A stretch of 9,869 nt of DNA. It comes from Pedosphaera sp. (GTDB lineage: Bacteria > Verrucomicrobiota > Verrucomicrobiia > Limisphaerales > Pedosphaeraceae). The stretch lies in NCBI GenBank assembly GCA_028293465.1, contig JAQGOT010000544.1:1-9869 (forward strand). Reading direction: 5' to 3'. How positions within the stretch are numbered: the stretch's first letter is position 1; each line of letters begins with the position of its first letter. The notes below the pieces were generated by a model, which saw only the letters and a list, made by a program, of their open reading frames with translations, did not search any database and was not told the DNA's origin. This document shows positions 1 to 5,888 of the stretch, piece by piece. A program made the position numbers and the translations under genes.

Positions 1-9
1 GCTTCGCAT
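1..9 (-). CDS. Possible first codons of nusG (partial)
   Basis: An ATG on the minus strand at 9-7 is followed by codons for Arg-Ser and then the window ends. It lies 20 bases beyond the secE stop codon. In most bacteria nusG directly follows secE, so this is the expected place for its start. Only three codons are visible, no clear Shine-Dalgarno sequence precedes them, and the call rests on gene order alone. Confidence 0.25.
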
Positions 10-29
10 GCTATAAATAGGTTGACCGA

Positions 30-293
30 TTAGGTAATCGAACTAAGCCAGTTCACAAAAATTGCGAAGACTGCATCCACCAGAACGGTAAAACCACCGA
101 GCAGCAGGATCGAAATCATCACCACCGAGGTCGAACCCTTCAGTTCCGCCCAGGTCGGCCACGTGCATTTCTTTAATTCCTCGCGGGTTTCGCGGACATA
201 GTTCGACAGTTGGAGCAAATATCCCTTCCGCCACAGAATGGCGAAAATGACACCGACCACTGCGACCCAGATGAATATGCTATAATTCTTCAC
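30..293 (-). CDS. secE: Preprotein translocase subunit SecE
   Basis: SecE is the small membrane subunit that clamps the SecY channel in the SecYEG translocase. The 87-residue protein has a first hydrophobic segment at about residues 5-22. The family's conserved amphipathic stretch follows (about 31-52, containing VRETREELKKCTWPTWAEL), where the W-P-T-W core is diagnostic. A second transmembrane helix spans about 55-83. Many bacterial SecE proteins are near 60 residues with one helix; this one has an extra N-terminal helix. The start is a GTG at 293-291, with no strong Shine-Dalgarno sequence before it. It begins 13 bases downstream of tRNA-Ser, suggesting co-transcription with the tRNAs and processing of a shared precursor. 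Its place after tuf and tRNA-Trp, with nusG probably next, is the classic bacterial order. The family call is firm from motif and context. Confidence 0.93.
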   Translation of the reverse strand: MKNYSIFIWVAVVGVIFAILWRKGYLLQLSNYVRETREELKKCTWPTWAELKGSTSVVMISILLLGGFTVLVDAVFAIFVNWLSSIT

Positions 294-306
294 AATTTCT
301 AAGCTT

Positions 307-396
307 TGGCGGAGGGGGAGGGATTCGAACCCCCGAAGGTTGTTACACCTTAACGGTTTTCAAGACCGCCGCAATCGACCACTCTGCCACCCCTCC
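307..396 (-). tRNA. tRNA-Ser (anticodon TGA)
   Basis: The minus strand folds as a type II tRNA. The acceptor stem is GGAGGGG (396-390) paired with CCCCTCC (317-311). The discriminator is G, and an encoded CCA lies at 309-307. The anticodon loop reads CT-TGA-AA, giving UGA for serine. A long variable arm with an AAGGT/ACCTT stem, as expected for tRNA-Ser, precedes the T arm with GGTTCGAATCC. It sits between tRNA-Trp and secE, which is not its usual location. Confidence 0.97.
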
Positions 397-409
397 GGCA
401 TACAAGTTT

Positions 410-485
410 TGGCAGGGCGGGAGGGACTCGAACCCCCAACCGACGGTTTTGGAGACCGCTACTCTACCAATTGAGCTACCGCCCT
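410..485 (-). tRNA. tRNA-Trp (anticodon CCA)
   Basis: The minus strand gives a 76-base tRNA with acceptor AGGGCGG (485-479) paired to CCGCCCT, discriminator G and an encoded CCA at 412-410. The anticodon loop is CT-CCA-AA, so it reads UGG (Trp). The D arm (TAGCTCAATTGGTAGAG) and T arm (GGTTCGAGTCC) are canonical. A tRNA-Trp between tuf and secE is a common bacterial arrangement. Confidence 0.97.
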
Positions 486-499
486 ACTCGTTGACGAGT
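486..499. repeat. Short inverted repeat abutting the tRNA-Trp 5' end
   Basis: ACTCGT-TG-ACGAGT is a 6-bp perfect inverted repeat that begins at the base next to the mature 5' end of tRNA-Trp. In the precursor RNA it could form a small hairpin beside the RNase P cleavage site. A role in processing is inference only. Confidence 0.4.
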
Positions 500-527
500 G
501 GCTATCCCTACATTCGGTAACCAGACT

Positions 528-561
528 AAAAAACGGAGGTGGGAGTTGCCTCCCACGCTCC
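528..561 (-). terminator. Intrinsic terminator after tuf
   Basis: On the minus strand GGAG-(C)-GTGGGAG, loop GCAA, then CTCCCAC-CTCC form an 11-bp stem with one bulged base. The run GTTTTTT follows (plus-strand AAAAAA at 528-533). The hairpin starts 22 bases past the tuf stop codon. It should end most tuf mRNA before tRNA-Trp. The downstream tRNA-Trp/tRNA-Ser/secE genes would then depend on read-through or a promoter in the 42-base gap, and I see no convincing one there. Confidence 0.8.
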
Positions 562-583
562 ATAAAGATACAGCCCGAATGGC

Positions 584-1777
584 TTAACCAGCCACCACTT
601 CGCTGACACGACCCGCACCAATGGTGCGTCCGCCTTCGCGAATCGCGAAACGTTGGCCTTTTTCCATGGCCACCGGCGCGATGAGCTCGACTTCGACGGA
701 AACATTGTCCCCAGGCATCACCATCTCCACGCCGGCGGGCAAGGTCACGTTACCGGTGACATCGCTCGTGCGGAAGTAGAACTGAGGGCGATACTTGTTG
801 AAGAACGGCGTATGACGGCCACCTTCTTCTTTGGAAAGCACATACACTTCGGCTTTGAACTTGGTGTGCGGGGTGATGGAACCGGGCTTCGCCAGAACCA
901 TGCCGCGCTCAACTTCTTCCTTCTTGGTGCCGCGGAGCAGCACGCCGACGTTGTCACCGGCGCTCGCCTTGTCCAACAGCTTGCGGAACGCTTCGATGTC
1001 CGTGGCCGTCGTCTTGCGGGTGTCCTTCAGGCCGATGATTTCGACTTCGGTCATGCGGTTCAATTCGCCACGTTCGACGCGACCGGTTACAACCGTGCCA
1101 CGACCTTCAATGTTGAAGACGTCTTCGATGCACATCAGGAACGGCTTGTCGATTTCCCGAGTCGGCAGCGGAATGAACGCGTCAACCGCAGCCAAGAGGT
1201 CCGCAATCGCCTTCTCGCCTTCGGGCTTCGCAGCCAGAGCGGCGGTGGCGCTACCACGGATGATCGGGGTCGTGTCACCAGGAAACTGATACTTATTGAG
1301 CAGGTCGCGAATTTCCATCTCGACGAGGTCAAGCAACTCCGGGTCATCAACAAGGTCAACTTTATTCAAGAAGACGACGATGGCGGGCACGCCGACTTGA
1401 CGGGCCAAAAGGATGTGTTCGCGGGTCTGAGGCATCGGACCATCCGCTGCGCTGACCACCAGAATGGCTCCGTCCATCTGGGCGGCACCAGTGATCATGT
1501 TTTTGACGTAATCCGCATGGCCAGGGCAATCAACGTGGGCGTAATGACGGACGGTGCTCTCGTATTCAACGTGAGAAACCGCAATCGTCACGGTCTTTGT
1601 ATCATCACGCACCGTACCACCCTTGGTGATATCGGCATAAGAGATCGCCGGCGCCAACCCCTTACGGTGCTGCACCTCGACGATGGCTGCCGTCAGAGTA
1701 GATTTGCCGTGGTCAACGTGACCGATGGTTCCGACGTTGACGTGCGGTTTCGTTCTTTGAAAATTTTCTTTTGCCAT
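584..1777 (-). CDS. tuf: Translation elongation factor Tu
   Basis: EF-Tu is the cytoplasmic GTPase that delivers aminoacyl-tRNA to the ribosomal A site. The 397-residue protein has the normal length and three-domain layout. The P-loop is GHVDHGKS at residues 19-26, the G3 motif DCPGH at 83-87 (catalytic His87), NKVD at 138-141 and GSA at 175-177. Domains 2 and 3 start near residue 212, with the conserved GRGTVVTGRVERG and GGRHTPFF stretches. The ATG at 1777 is preceded by AGGAG (1790-1786) at 8-base spacing. The odd point is switch I: where most EF-Tu proteins have RGITI, residues 61-65 read KTVTI, inside KGGTVRDDTKTVTIAVSH. The conserved Thr (here Thr64) is kept but the Arg-Gly before it is lost. 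I recall related switch I forms from other PVC bacteria, but did not check. tRNA-Thr lies 58 bases upstream and a terminator follows. Confidence 0.98.
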   Translation of the reverse strand: MAKENFQRTKPHVNVGTIGHVDHGKSTLTAAIVEVQHRKGLAPAISYADITKGGTVRDDTKTVTIAVSHVEYESTVRHYAHVDCPGHADYVKNMITGAAQMDGAILVVSAADGPMPQTREHILLARQVGVPAIVVFLNKVDLVDDPELLDLVEMEIRDLLNKYQFPGDTTPIIRGSATAALAAKPEGEKAIADLLAAVDAFIPLPTREIDKPFLMCIEDVFNIEGRGTVVTGRVERGELNRMTEVEIIGLKDTRKTTATDIEAFRKLLDKASAGDNVGVLLRGTKKEEVERGMVLAKPGSITPHTKFKAEVYVLSKEEGGRHTPFFNKYRPQFYFRTSDVTGNVTLPAGVEMVMPGDNVSVEVELIAPVAMEKGQRFAIREGGRTIGAGRVSEVVAG

Positions 1778-1835
1778 TACTCTATCTCCTGGTGTTGGTT
1801 ATGTTCGTTCTATCTATTAAACTGGTTCTACAAAT

Positions 1836-1911
1836 TGGAGCCCATGATCAGGATTGAACTGATGACCTCGTCCTTACCAAGGACGTGCTCTGCCAACTGA
1901 GCTACATGGGC
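1836..1911 (-). tRNA. tRNA-Thr (anticodon GGT)
   Basis: The minus strand gives acceptor GCCCATG (1911-1905) paired to CATGGGC (1846-1840), discriminator T and an encoded CCA at 1838-1836. The anticodon loop TT-GGT-AA reads ACC/ACU threonine codons. The D arm (TAGCTCAGTTGGCAGAG) and T arm (AGTTCAATCCT) are normal. tRNA-Thr directly upstream of tuf is a widespread arrangement, and the two are probably cut from one transcript. Confidence 0.97.
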
Positions 1912-1961
1912 ATAGCCGAATAATCTATAATCCTGAAACCCAATAACGACAATAAACCACT

Positions 1962-1991
1962 CCCCTGGCCTTTTTCTTGCCACTACAGGGG
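1962..1991 (-). promoter_or_regulatory. Possible leader hairpin upstream of tRNA-Thr
   Basis: On the minus strand CCCCT (1991-1987) can pair with AGGGG (1966-1962), with an inner GGC/GCC pairing around an A-rich loop. It lies between the predicted promoter at 2031-2059 and tRNA-Thr, so it would be in the transcript leader. It has no T-run, so it does not look like a terminator. Any function is unknown. Confidence 0.3.
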
Positions 1992-2030
1992 CTATGATTT
2001 TGTCGATTTACGGCCCAATGACTGGTGACG

Positions 2031-2059
2031 AAATTAATTGGCTTATCAACCCGTGTCAA
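2031..2059 (-). promoter_or_regulatory. Predicted sigma-70-type promoter for tRNA-Thr-tuf
   Basis: A perfect -35 TTGACA (2059-2054) is followed after 17 bases by TAATTT (2036-2031) on the minus strand, in the gap between the rnhC stop codon and tRNA-Thr. The start site would fall near 2024, giving a leader of about 110 bases. A weaker alternative nearer the tRNA is TTGTCG with TATAGA (1952-1947 and 1929-1924). Confidence 0.55.
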
Positions 2060-2088
2060 TGCGTTTTAAAACTTTTTTTGTCGATTTT

Positions 2089-3075
2089 TCACTTTTCTGC
2101 CGTTTTCTTGGGAAAACTTTTGCGCCATTCGGTCTTCGGAGGTTCGGGTAACCCTTGAGCTCGCAGGGCGGTGCGGAAGTGCAACTTGGCAACCTTGCCC
2201 AAGTTTTCAGCCCCGTAGCGGGCCACAAACTCCTTAGCCGCCTTGTCCACCGCCGCTGAAGCGCCTTTGGGGAAAACCATTTCGTATTGCTTTTCCAAGT
2301 CTCCTAAACGGGTGACAAACTCGTTTCTAGCCAGGATGGAAGCCGCCGCTACAGCCATATCCTCTTCCGCTTTATGACTTTGCACCAATTCTATCTCCCG
2401 CCCAAGGCTCATCAGCGCCTTGGCAACAGTTTCCTTCTTGGAGGCGAATTGGTCGCTGATGGCCCGCACGGGCGGTGGGTTCATCCGTTGCTTCTGCCCC
2501 ATCAAATTTTCAATCACCCGCGCATGGCCCCATGCCAACAGGGTATTCACGCTCCGCATTTTGGTGTAAAGCCGGTTGTAAGCCTCGTTGCCGACCGGCA
2601 CTACGCTGGTGACACAACCGGGGGTTTTCTGGATTAATTCGGCCAATTCCCAGATTCGTTTGTCGCTGGAAATGTTCTTGGAGTCGCGAATCCCGGCATC
2701 CTTCCAAGCTTTCATCACCTTTTCGTTGATATAAACTCCTGCGATGCAAAGGGGACCGAAAAAATCGCCCTTACCACTCTCGTCCACCCCTAAACGCGGG
2801 ACCAAGAGTTCGGGATTGAGCACCGCTTCATAACCGACGCGTGCTTCCTTGAGAATTTCCGGTTCCAGCACAAACTCGATGAACTCCTGGGTCCCCTTCC
2901 CTTGCAACACCAGCTTCCCACTCTCGTAAAAGACCACATTGAGGTTGTCCTTCGCCCCGGCGAACCGCGCGTAGGGAACCTGGCGAAATTCGAAATCATG
3001 CGCTCGCAGATGAGCCTCCAGAGCTTTGGCGTTGGGCTCGGTCAACTTACAGGTATAACTCGTTAACGGCTTCAC
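2089..3075 (-). CDS. rnhC: Ribonuclease HIII
   Basis: RNase HIII cleaves the RNA strand of RNA-DNA hybrids in the cytoplasm, removing R-loops and RNA left in DNA. The 328-residue protein has the family layout. An N-terminal substrate-binding domain (about 1-85, TBP-like, including NVVFYESGKLVLQGKGT) precedes a type 2 RNase H core starting at GVDESGKGDFFGPL. The catalytic Asp98-Glu99 pair lies in that motif, and GIRDSKNIS follows at 128-136. Further acidic residues at Asp208 and at Asp239 (in HKAEEDMAVAAASILAR) probably complete the active site. The N-terminal domain and the DESGKGD form distinguish HIII from HII. The start is a GTG at 3075-3073 with no strong Shine-Dalgarno sequence. It diverges from mutY with 42 bases between start codons. 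Family identity is firm; the exact start is less so. Confidence 0.93.
   Translation of the reverse strand: MKPLTSYTCKLTEPNAKALEAHLRAHDFEFRQVPYARFAGAKDNLNVVFYESGKLVLQGKGTQEFIEFVLEPEILKEARVGYEAVLNPELLVPRLGVDESGKGDFFGPLCIAGVYINEKVMKAWKDAGIRDSKNISSDKRIWELAELIQKTPGCVTSVVPVGNEAYNRLYTKMRSVNTLLAWGHARVIENLMGQKQRMNPPPVRAISDQFASKKETVAKALMSLGREIELVQSHKAEEDMAVAAASILARNEFVTRLGDLEKQYEMVFPKGASAAVDKAAKEFVARYGAENLGKVAKLHFRTALRAQGLPEPPKTEWRKSFPKKTAEK
3032..3059 (+). promoter_or_regulatory. Possible mutY promoter inside the rnhC 5' end
   Basis: TTGGGC (3032-3037) and TATAAC (3054-3059) are separated by 16 bases on the plus strand, within the first codons of the divergent rnhC. The start site would be near 3066, about 50 bases before the mutY GTG. 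The intergenic gap is too short to hold two full promoters, so overlap with rnhC is expected. The -35 match is only fair. Confidence 0.35.
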
Positions 3076-3095
3076 AAGGTTGTCTCAGCCTAGGT

Positions 3096-3140
3096 CTTTG
3101 GATTAAGCTGCGCAACTGTGAGCAGAAAAAAAATCCAAAG
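3096..3140. repeat. Nested inverted repeat straddling the mutY start codon
   Basis: CTTTGGATT (3096-3104) is the exact reverse complement of AATCCAAAG (3132-3140). Inside it CTGC (3108-3111) pairs with GCAG (3122-3125). The mutY GTG at 3118-3120 sits in the loop. A second small hairpin, GCCCG (3143-3147) with CGGGC (3156-3160), follows. The structure could be a repressor site shared by the divergent pair or an RNA fold that limits mutY translation; both ideas are inference. Confidence 0.5.
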
Positions 3141-4257
3141 TCGCCCGCCAAAAGTCGGGCTCGAGGATCGCCAAGCAGCAGCAAGCGGTGCGGCAAACGT
3201 TGAGGCGCTGTTGGATTGGTTCGCGAAGAATGCCCGCGACCTGCCTTGGCGGCGGACCCGCGATCCTTATGCCATCTGGGTTTCGGAGATCATGCTGCAA
3301 CAGACGCAGGTCAAGACCGTAATCCCCTATTGGGAACGCTGGATGCGAAGCCTGCCGACGCTTGAGGCCTTGGCTCAAGCCAAGCCCGAGGAAATCCACA
3401 AACTTTGGGAAGGCTTGGGTTACTACGCACGGGTCCGAAATATGCAGAAGGCCGCCCAGCAGATCCTGGCGGAGCATGGCGGCAAATTTCCCCAAGATTA
3501 CGGATTGATCCTCGCGTTGCCGGGCATCGGTCGTTACACCGCCGGGGCCATCGCCAGCATTGCTTTCAATGAGCCCAAACCGATCCTGGATGGGAACGTC
3601 ATCCGCGTGTTGACACGGCTGTTTGACATCGCCGAGAATCCGCGGGAAAAAGCCACGAACGGAAGACTTTGGCGTTTGAGTGAGGAATTGGTGACTTCGG
3701 CCTTCGGGCTGGCCACGCCGGCGCGAACCCACTGCTGTTCGCATCTGAATCAGGCCCTCATGGAACTGGGCGCGTTGATCTGCACGCCCAAGCAGCCGAA
3801 ATGCCTGCTTTGTCCCGTGCGCACCAACTGCGTCGCTTATCGCACGGGTAAGGTCGAACAACTTCCCAATCTGGGTCCGCGGACGGCCGCAACCTCACGC
3901 AATTTTATTGCCTTTGTCGTCGAACGGAATGGGCGCTTTCTCGTTCGGCAACGCCCGGTGGGTGTCGTGAACGCCCATCTTTGGGAGTTTCCGAATCTCG
4001 AGATTACTACGAACGGATCTGACTTGGATCTTCAAGCAGTGGCGCAGACCGCCTTAGGAACAGCGCCCGGCACCCTTGAAAAACTTTGTACCGTCAAGCA
4101 CACCATCACCCGATATCGGATTACCCTGAAAGCTTTTCGCGGTGTCTTGCCGAAGCCCGCAAAGCATTCAAATGCTGAAGAACGCTGGTTCACATTGCTA
4201 GAATTGAAGAAACACGATATCCCCAGCGCTCACCGGAGGATTTTTGAACACCTCTGA
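3118..4257 (+). CDS. mutY: A/G-specific adenine DNA glycosylase
   Basis: MutY removes adenine mispaired with 8-oxoguanine, limiting G:C to T:A mutation. The 379-residue protein has the full family layout. The helical glycosylase core spans about 30-220, with the catalytic Glu57 in SEIMLQQTQV. A helix-hairpin-helix occupies 133-145 (LPGIGRYTAGAIA), and Asp158 lies in ILDGNVIRV. The 4Fe-4S cluster cysteines C222, C229, C232 and C238 have the exact C-X6-C-X2-C-X5-C spacing. A C-terminal MutT-like domain (about 262-379) helps recognise 8-oxoguanine. In that domain the usual F-S-H loop appears as I-T-R (in KHTITRYRI). The start is a GTG at 3118; an in-frame TAG at 3091 limits extension and no upstream ATG is available. 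No Shine-Dalgarno sequence is evident, and an inverted repeat surrounds the start. Function is firm. Confidence 0.95.
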   Translation: MSRKKIQSRPPKVGLEDRQAAASGAANVEALLDWFAKNARDLPWRRTRDPYAIWVSEIMLQQTQVKTVIPYWERWMRSLPTLEALAQAKPEEIHKLWEGLGYYARVRNMQKAAQQILAEHGGKFPQDYGLILALPGIGRYTAGAIASIAFNEPKPILDGNVIRVLTRLFDIAENPREKATNGRLWRLSEELVTSAFGLATPARTHCCSHLNQALMELGALICTPKQPKCLLCPVRTNCVAYRTGKVEQLPNLGPRTAATSRNFIAFVVERNGRFLVRQRPVGVVNAHLWEFPNLEITTNGSDLDLQAVAQTALGTAPGTLEKLCTVKHTITRYRITLKAFRGVLPKPAKHSNAEERWFTLLELKKHDIPSAHRRIFEHL

Positions 4258-4287
4258 AGCACTCCCGCCAGGGCATGGATCAATTGG

Positions 4288-4305
4288 GCGCGCTAATTGG
4301 CGCGC
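4288..4305. terminator. Possible bidirectional terminator hairpin between convergent genes
   Basis: GCGCGC (4288-4293), loop TAATTG, then GCGCGC (4300-4305) form a 6-bp all-G/C stem. It lies between the mutY stop and the last codons of the converging minus-strand gene, whose TAG is in the stem-loop. There is no T-run on either strand, so it is at best a weak or factor-assisted terminator. Confidence 0.3.
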
Positions 4306-5618
4306 ACGCGGTAGAAGATCGATTTATTGGTCGCTGGACGGCTGTCGAGGAGATGGAGGGTGCCCGCTGCGGTGTTCGTGGTGAGGAGGGTTTGCCAGTT
4401 CGTCGCGAGCAGATTGGTGCTGTATTCGACGGTCAATGCCAGGCTGCTGGAGGAGATGACATCAAAATTGAATTTGCCGGCGGTTACCGTGGCGTTGGCC
4501 AGGGTCGGGCGTGAACCACTCCCGGTGGTAACAAGGCTGAACTCGGTGACGCTTGCCCGGAATGAGCCGGTTACGTAAGTGGCGTTGCTTGTCCACGTGG
4601 CCCGATAGAAACCAACACTGGCGGTGTAATTCGTTCCGGACTGCAACGTGCCCGCCGGAATCTGCACCGAGGTGGCGGTGCCGCTCAACGCGCCTATCGT
4701 TCCCGGGGAAGGCGTGGCGAACAAGTTGTTGCCCACCGCCACATAGACGTAGTCCGCAGCCGCAGCACCGGTGAACGGGTCCCACGTGAGCGTGAAGGAT
4801 TGCGACGGATTCACCGCCTGGGCGGCAACGTAGTCGGTGACATGCGGCGCATTGGGTTGCGAACTGGGGGCGGCTAAATTGAGCGTGACTTGTTGATTCG
4901 AGGCGGCGGCGGACACCTTGAACTGGTAGTTACCGGCGGGGAACAAGGCATCGAACGAAGCCAGGTTCGTGGTGAACGAGACCAGCGTGAAACTCTCCGG
5001 GTGAAGGAAATTCTGCAGCAGGTTCGAGGTCGCGGAAGTGGGCAAGGCCAGCGTAACCGCGGTGGCCGTGCGGTTGGAGGCGAGCCCGGTTGTGGCGGTG
5101 AAGAAGTAAGGCGTGTCACTATCGAGCGTCGGCACCCCGGCAGAGGACTGATTATAGATGTACGTCTTGCCGAGATTGAAGCTGGTGGTGGCGTTCGTGC
5201 CGGCACCGCCGCCACCTCCGTTGCCGGTGGTGAAGAAACCCGCCGTGTTGCCGGTGAGCTCCGTCCCGGTCATGTCCTCGCCGCTGACAAACCAGGTGAT
5301 CTGCTTGTTCGCGGTGAAAGGTGTGACCGGGGTGCAGGTCAGGACCGTGTTGCCAGCACTCCAGACCGGGGTGGTCCCAAAAAAAGTGGCTGTGGTGGAA
5401 TCGAAGAACTGCGCCGAGGTCAGGCTGGCATCCATCGCCTGGCTGAACGTGAAGACAACCGCCGCCGAAGGCGAAACGCCGGTTGCAAAGTTGGCGGGGA
5501 CAGTTGAGACGATGGTGGGCTGAGCTTGCGCCACACCCGAACCCGCCGTTGAAAAGCCAATGACCAACACCCAAGCCAGGTGACCAAGACGCGCCGAACA
5601 ATTCAGTAATTTCCTCAT
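4293..5618 (-). CDS. Secreted Ig-like/FN3-like domain protein, function unknown
   Basis: The function is not recognised. The protein is 441 residues counted from the ATG at 5618. An upstream TTG at 5657 would add 13 residues in front of a good signal peptide and is less likely. Residues 1-32 form a signal peptide (MRK, then a hydrophobic stretch, then GSGVAQA) with predicted cleavage before QPTIVS. A bacterial Ig-like (Big_5/SbsA-like) domain follows at about 33-135: STVPANFATGVSPSAAVVFT with SQAMD is typical. A Gly-rich linker (GNGGGGGAG) and two further beta-rich regions come next, the second FN3-like (SFTLTWDPF, then YTASVGFYRATW). The tail resembles one common in Verrucomicrobia: VEYSTNLLATNWQTL, ending FYRVRAN. 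Ser, Thr and Ala are abundant and cysteines nearly absent, as in cell-surface proteins. No lipobox or sorting motif is seen. It stands alone, convergent with mutY and divergent from sodA. Confidence 0.8.
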   Translation of the reverse strand: MRKLLNCSARLGHLAWVLVIGFSTAGSGVAQAQPTIVSTVPANFATGVSPSAAVVFTFSQAMDASLTSAQFFDSTTATFFGTTPVWSAGNTVLTCTPVTPFTANKQITWFVSGEDMTGTELTGNTAGFFTTGNGGGGGAGTNATTSFNLGKTYIYNQSSAGVPTLDSDTPYFFTATTGLASNRTATAVTLALPTSATSNLLQNFLHPESFTLVSFTTNLASFDALFPAGNYQFKVSAAASNQQVTLNLAAPSSQPNAPHVTDYVAAQAVNPSQSFTLTWDPFTGAAAADYVYVAVGNNLFATPSPGTIGALSGTATSVQIPAGTLQSGTNYTASVGFYRATWTSNATYVTGSFRASVTEFSLVTTGSGSRPTLANATVTAGKFNFDVISSSSLALTVEYSTNLLATNWQTLLTTNTAAGTLHLLDSRPATNKSIFYRVRAN

Positions 5619-5743
5619 AAGGGCATCGACGATTGCAATGAAGGCTGGAAGGGTCAAGTGGGAAGCCGCCTTTTTGGGGTCAACTTTAGTTCCATTGCGC
5701 TGACTTAGAATTCCGGCAAGGAAAGGGAATTTTTTCGATCCAA

Positions 5744-5760
5744 TGCCTGTTTTTCAGGCA
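5744..5760. repeat. Perfect 6-bp inverted repeat in the sodA upstream region
   Basis: TGCCTG-TTTTT-CAGGCA is a perfect hairpin or operator-like palindrome about 130 bases before the sodA start and 60 bases before its predicted promoter. It is between divergent genes, so a terminator role is not expected. A binding site for a regulator is possible but unproven. Confidence 0.35.
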
Positions 5761-5805
5761 GCTTTTGGAACCAGAATTCATCAGGCTTGCTGCCACCGGT
5801 TAATC

Positions 5806-5833
5806 TTGCCAACCCCGCTCGAAGGTCTATGCT
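5806..5833 (+). promoter_or_regulatory. Predicted promoter for sodA
   Basis: TTGCCA (5806-5811) and TATGCT (5828-5833) are 16 bases apart and match the sigma-70 consensus at 5/6 and 4/6 positions. The start site would be near 5840, about 50 bases before the sodA ATG. No other candidate in this gap was better. Confidence 0.4.
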
Positions 5834-5888
5834 GGCTTCGAACCTGAGCCGACTGACCGCCAGTTACTTTGACCAAAAGGAATTTATT

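Noticed and set aside
496..506. AGTGGCTATCC also found at 9356-9366
   Set aside because: An 11-base match between two places is expected by chance in a window of this size. The flanks do not match.
653..1900. 415-residue plus-strand open frame
   Set aside because: It lies antisense to tuf and tRNA-Thr. Its His/Arg/Asp-rich translation has no domain logic and is the mirror of strongly conserved EF-Tu codons.
1912..2060. Riboswitch or extra tRNA genes upstream of tRNA-Thr
   Set aside because: Only an imperfect hairpin and promoter-like boxes are visible. No tRNA T-arm motif or known riboswitch core was found.
4282..4305. Direct repeat AATTGG(G)CGCGC at 4282 and 4295
   Set aside because: Two short imperfect copies that span a stop codon. 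Explained as part of the small GC hairpin; no array or insertion evidence.
4890..5507. 205-residue plus-strand open frame
   Set aside because: It is opposite the secreted Ig-like protein and has an Arg/Gly-rich composition typical of a shadow.
5619..5657. TTG start giving 13 extra residues on the secreted protein
   Set aside because: The extension precedes an otherwise normal signal peptide and begins with a rare start codon. The ATG at 5618 is the better choice.
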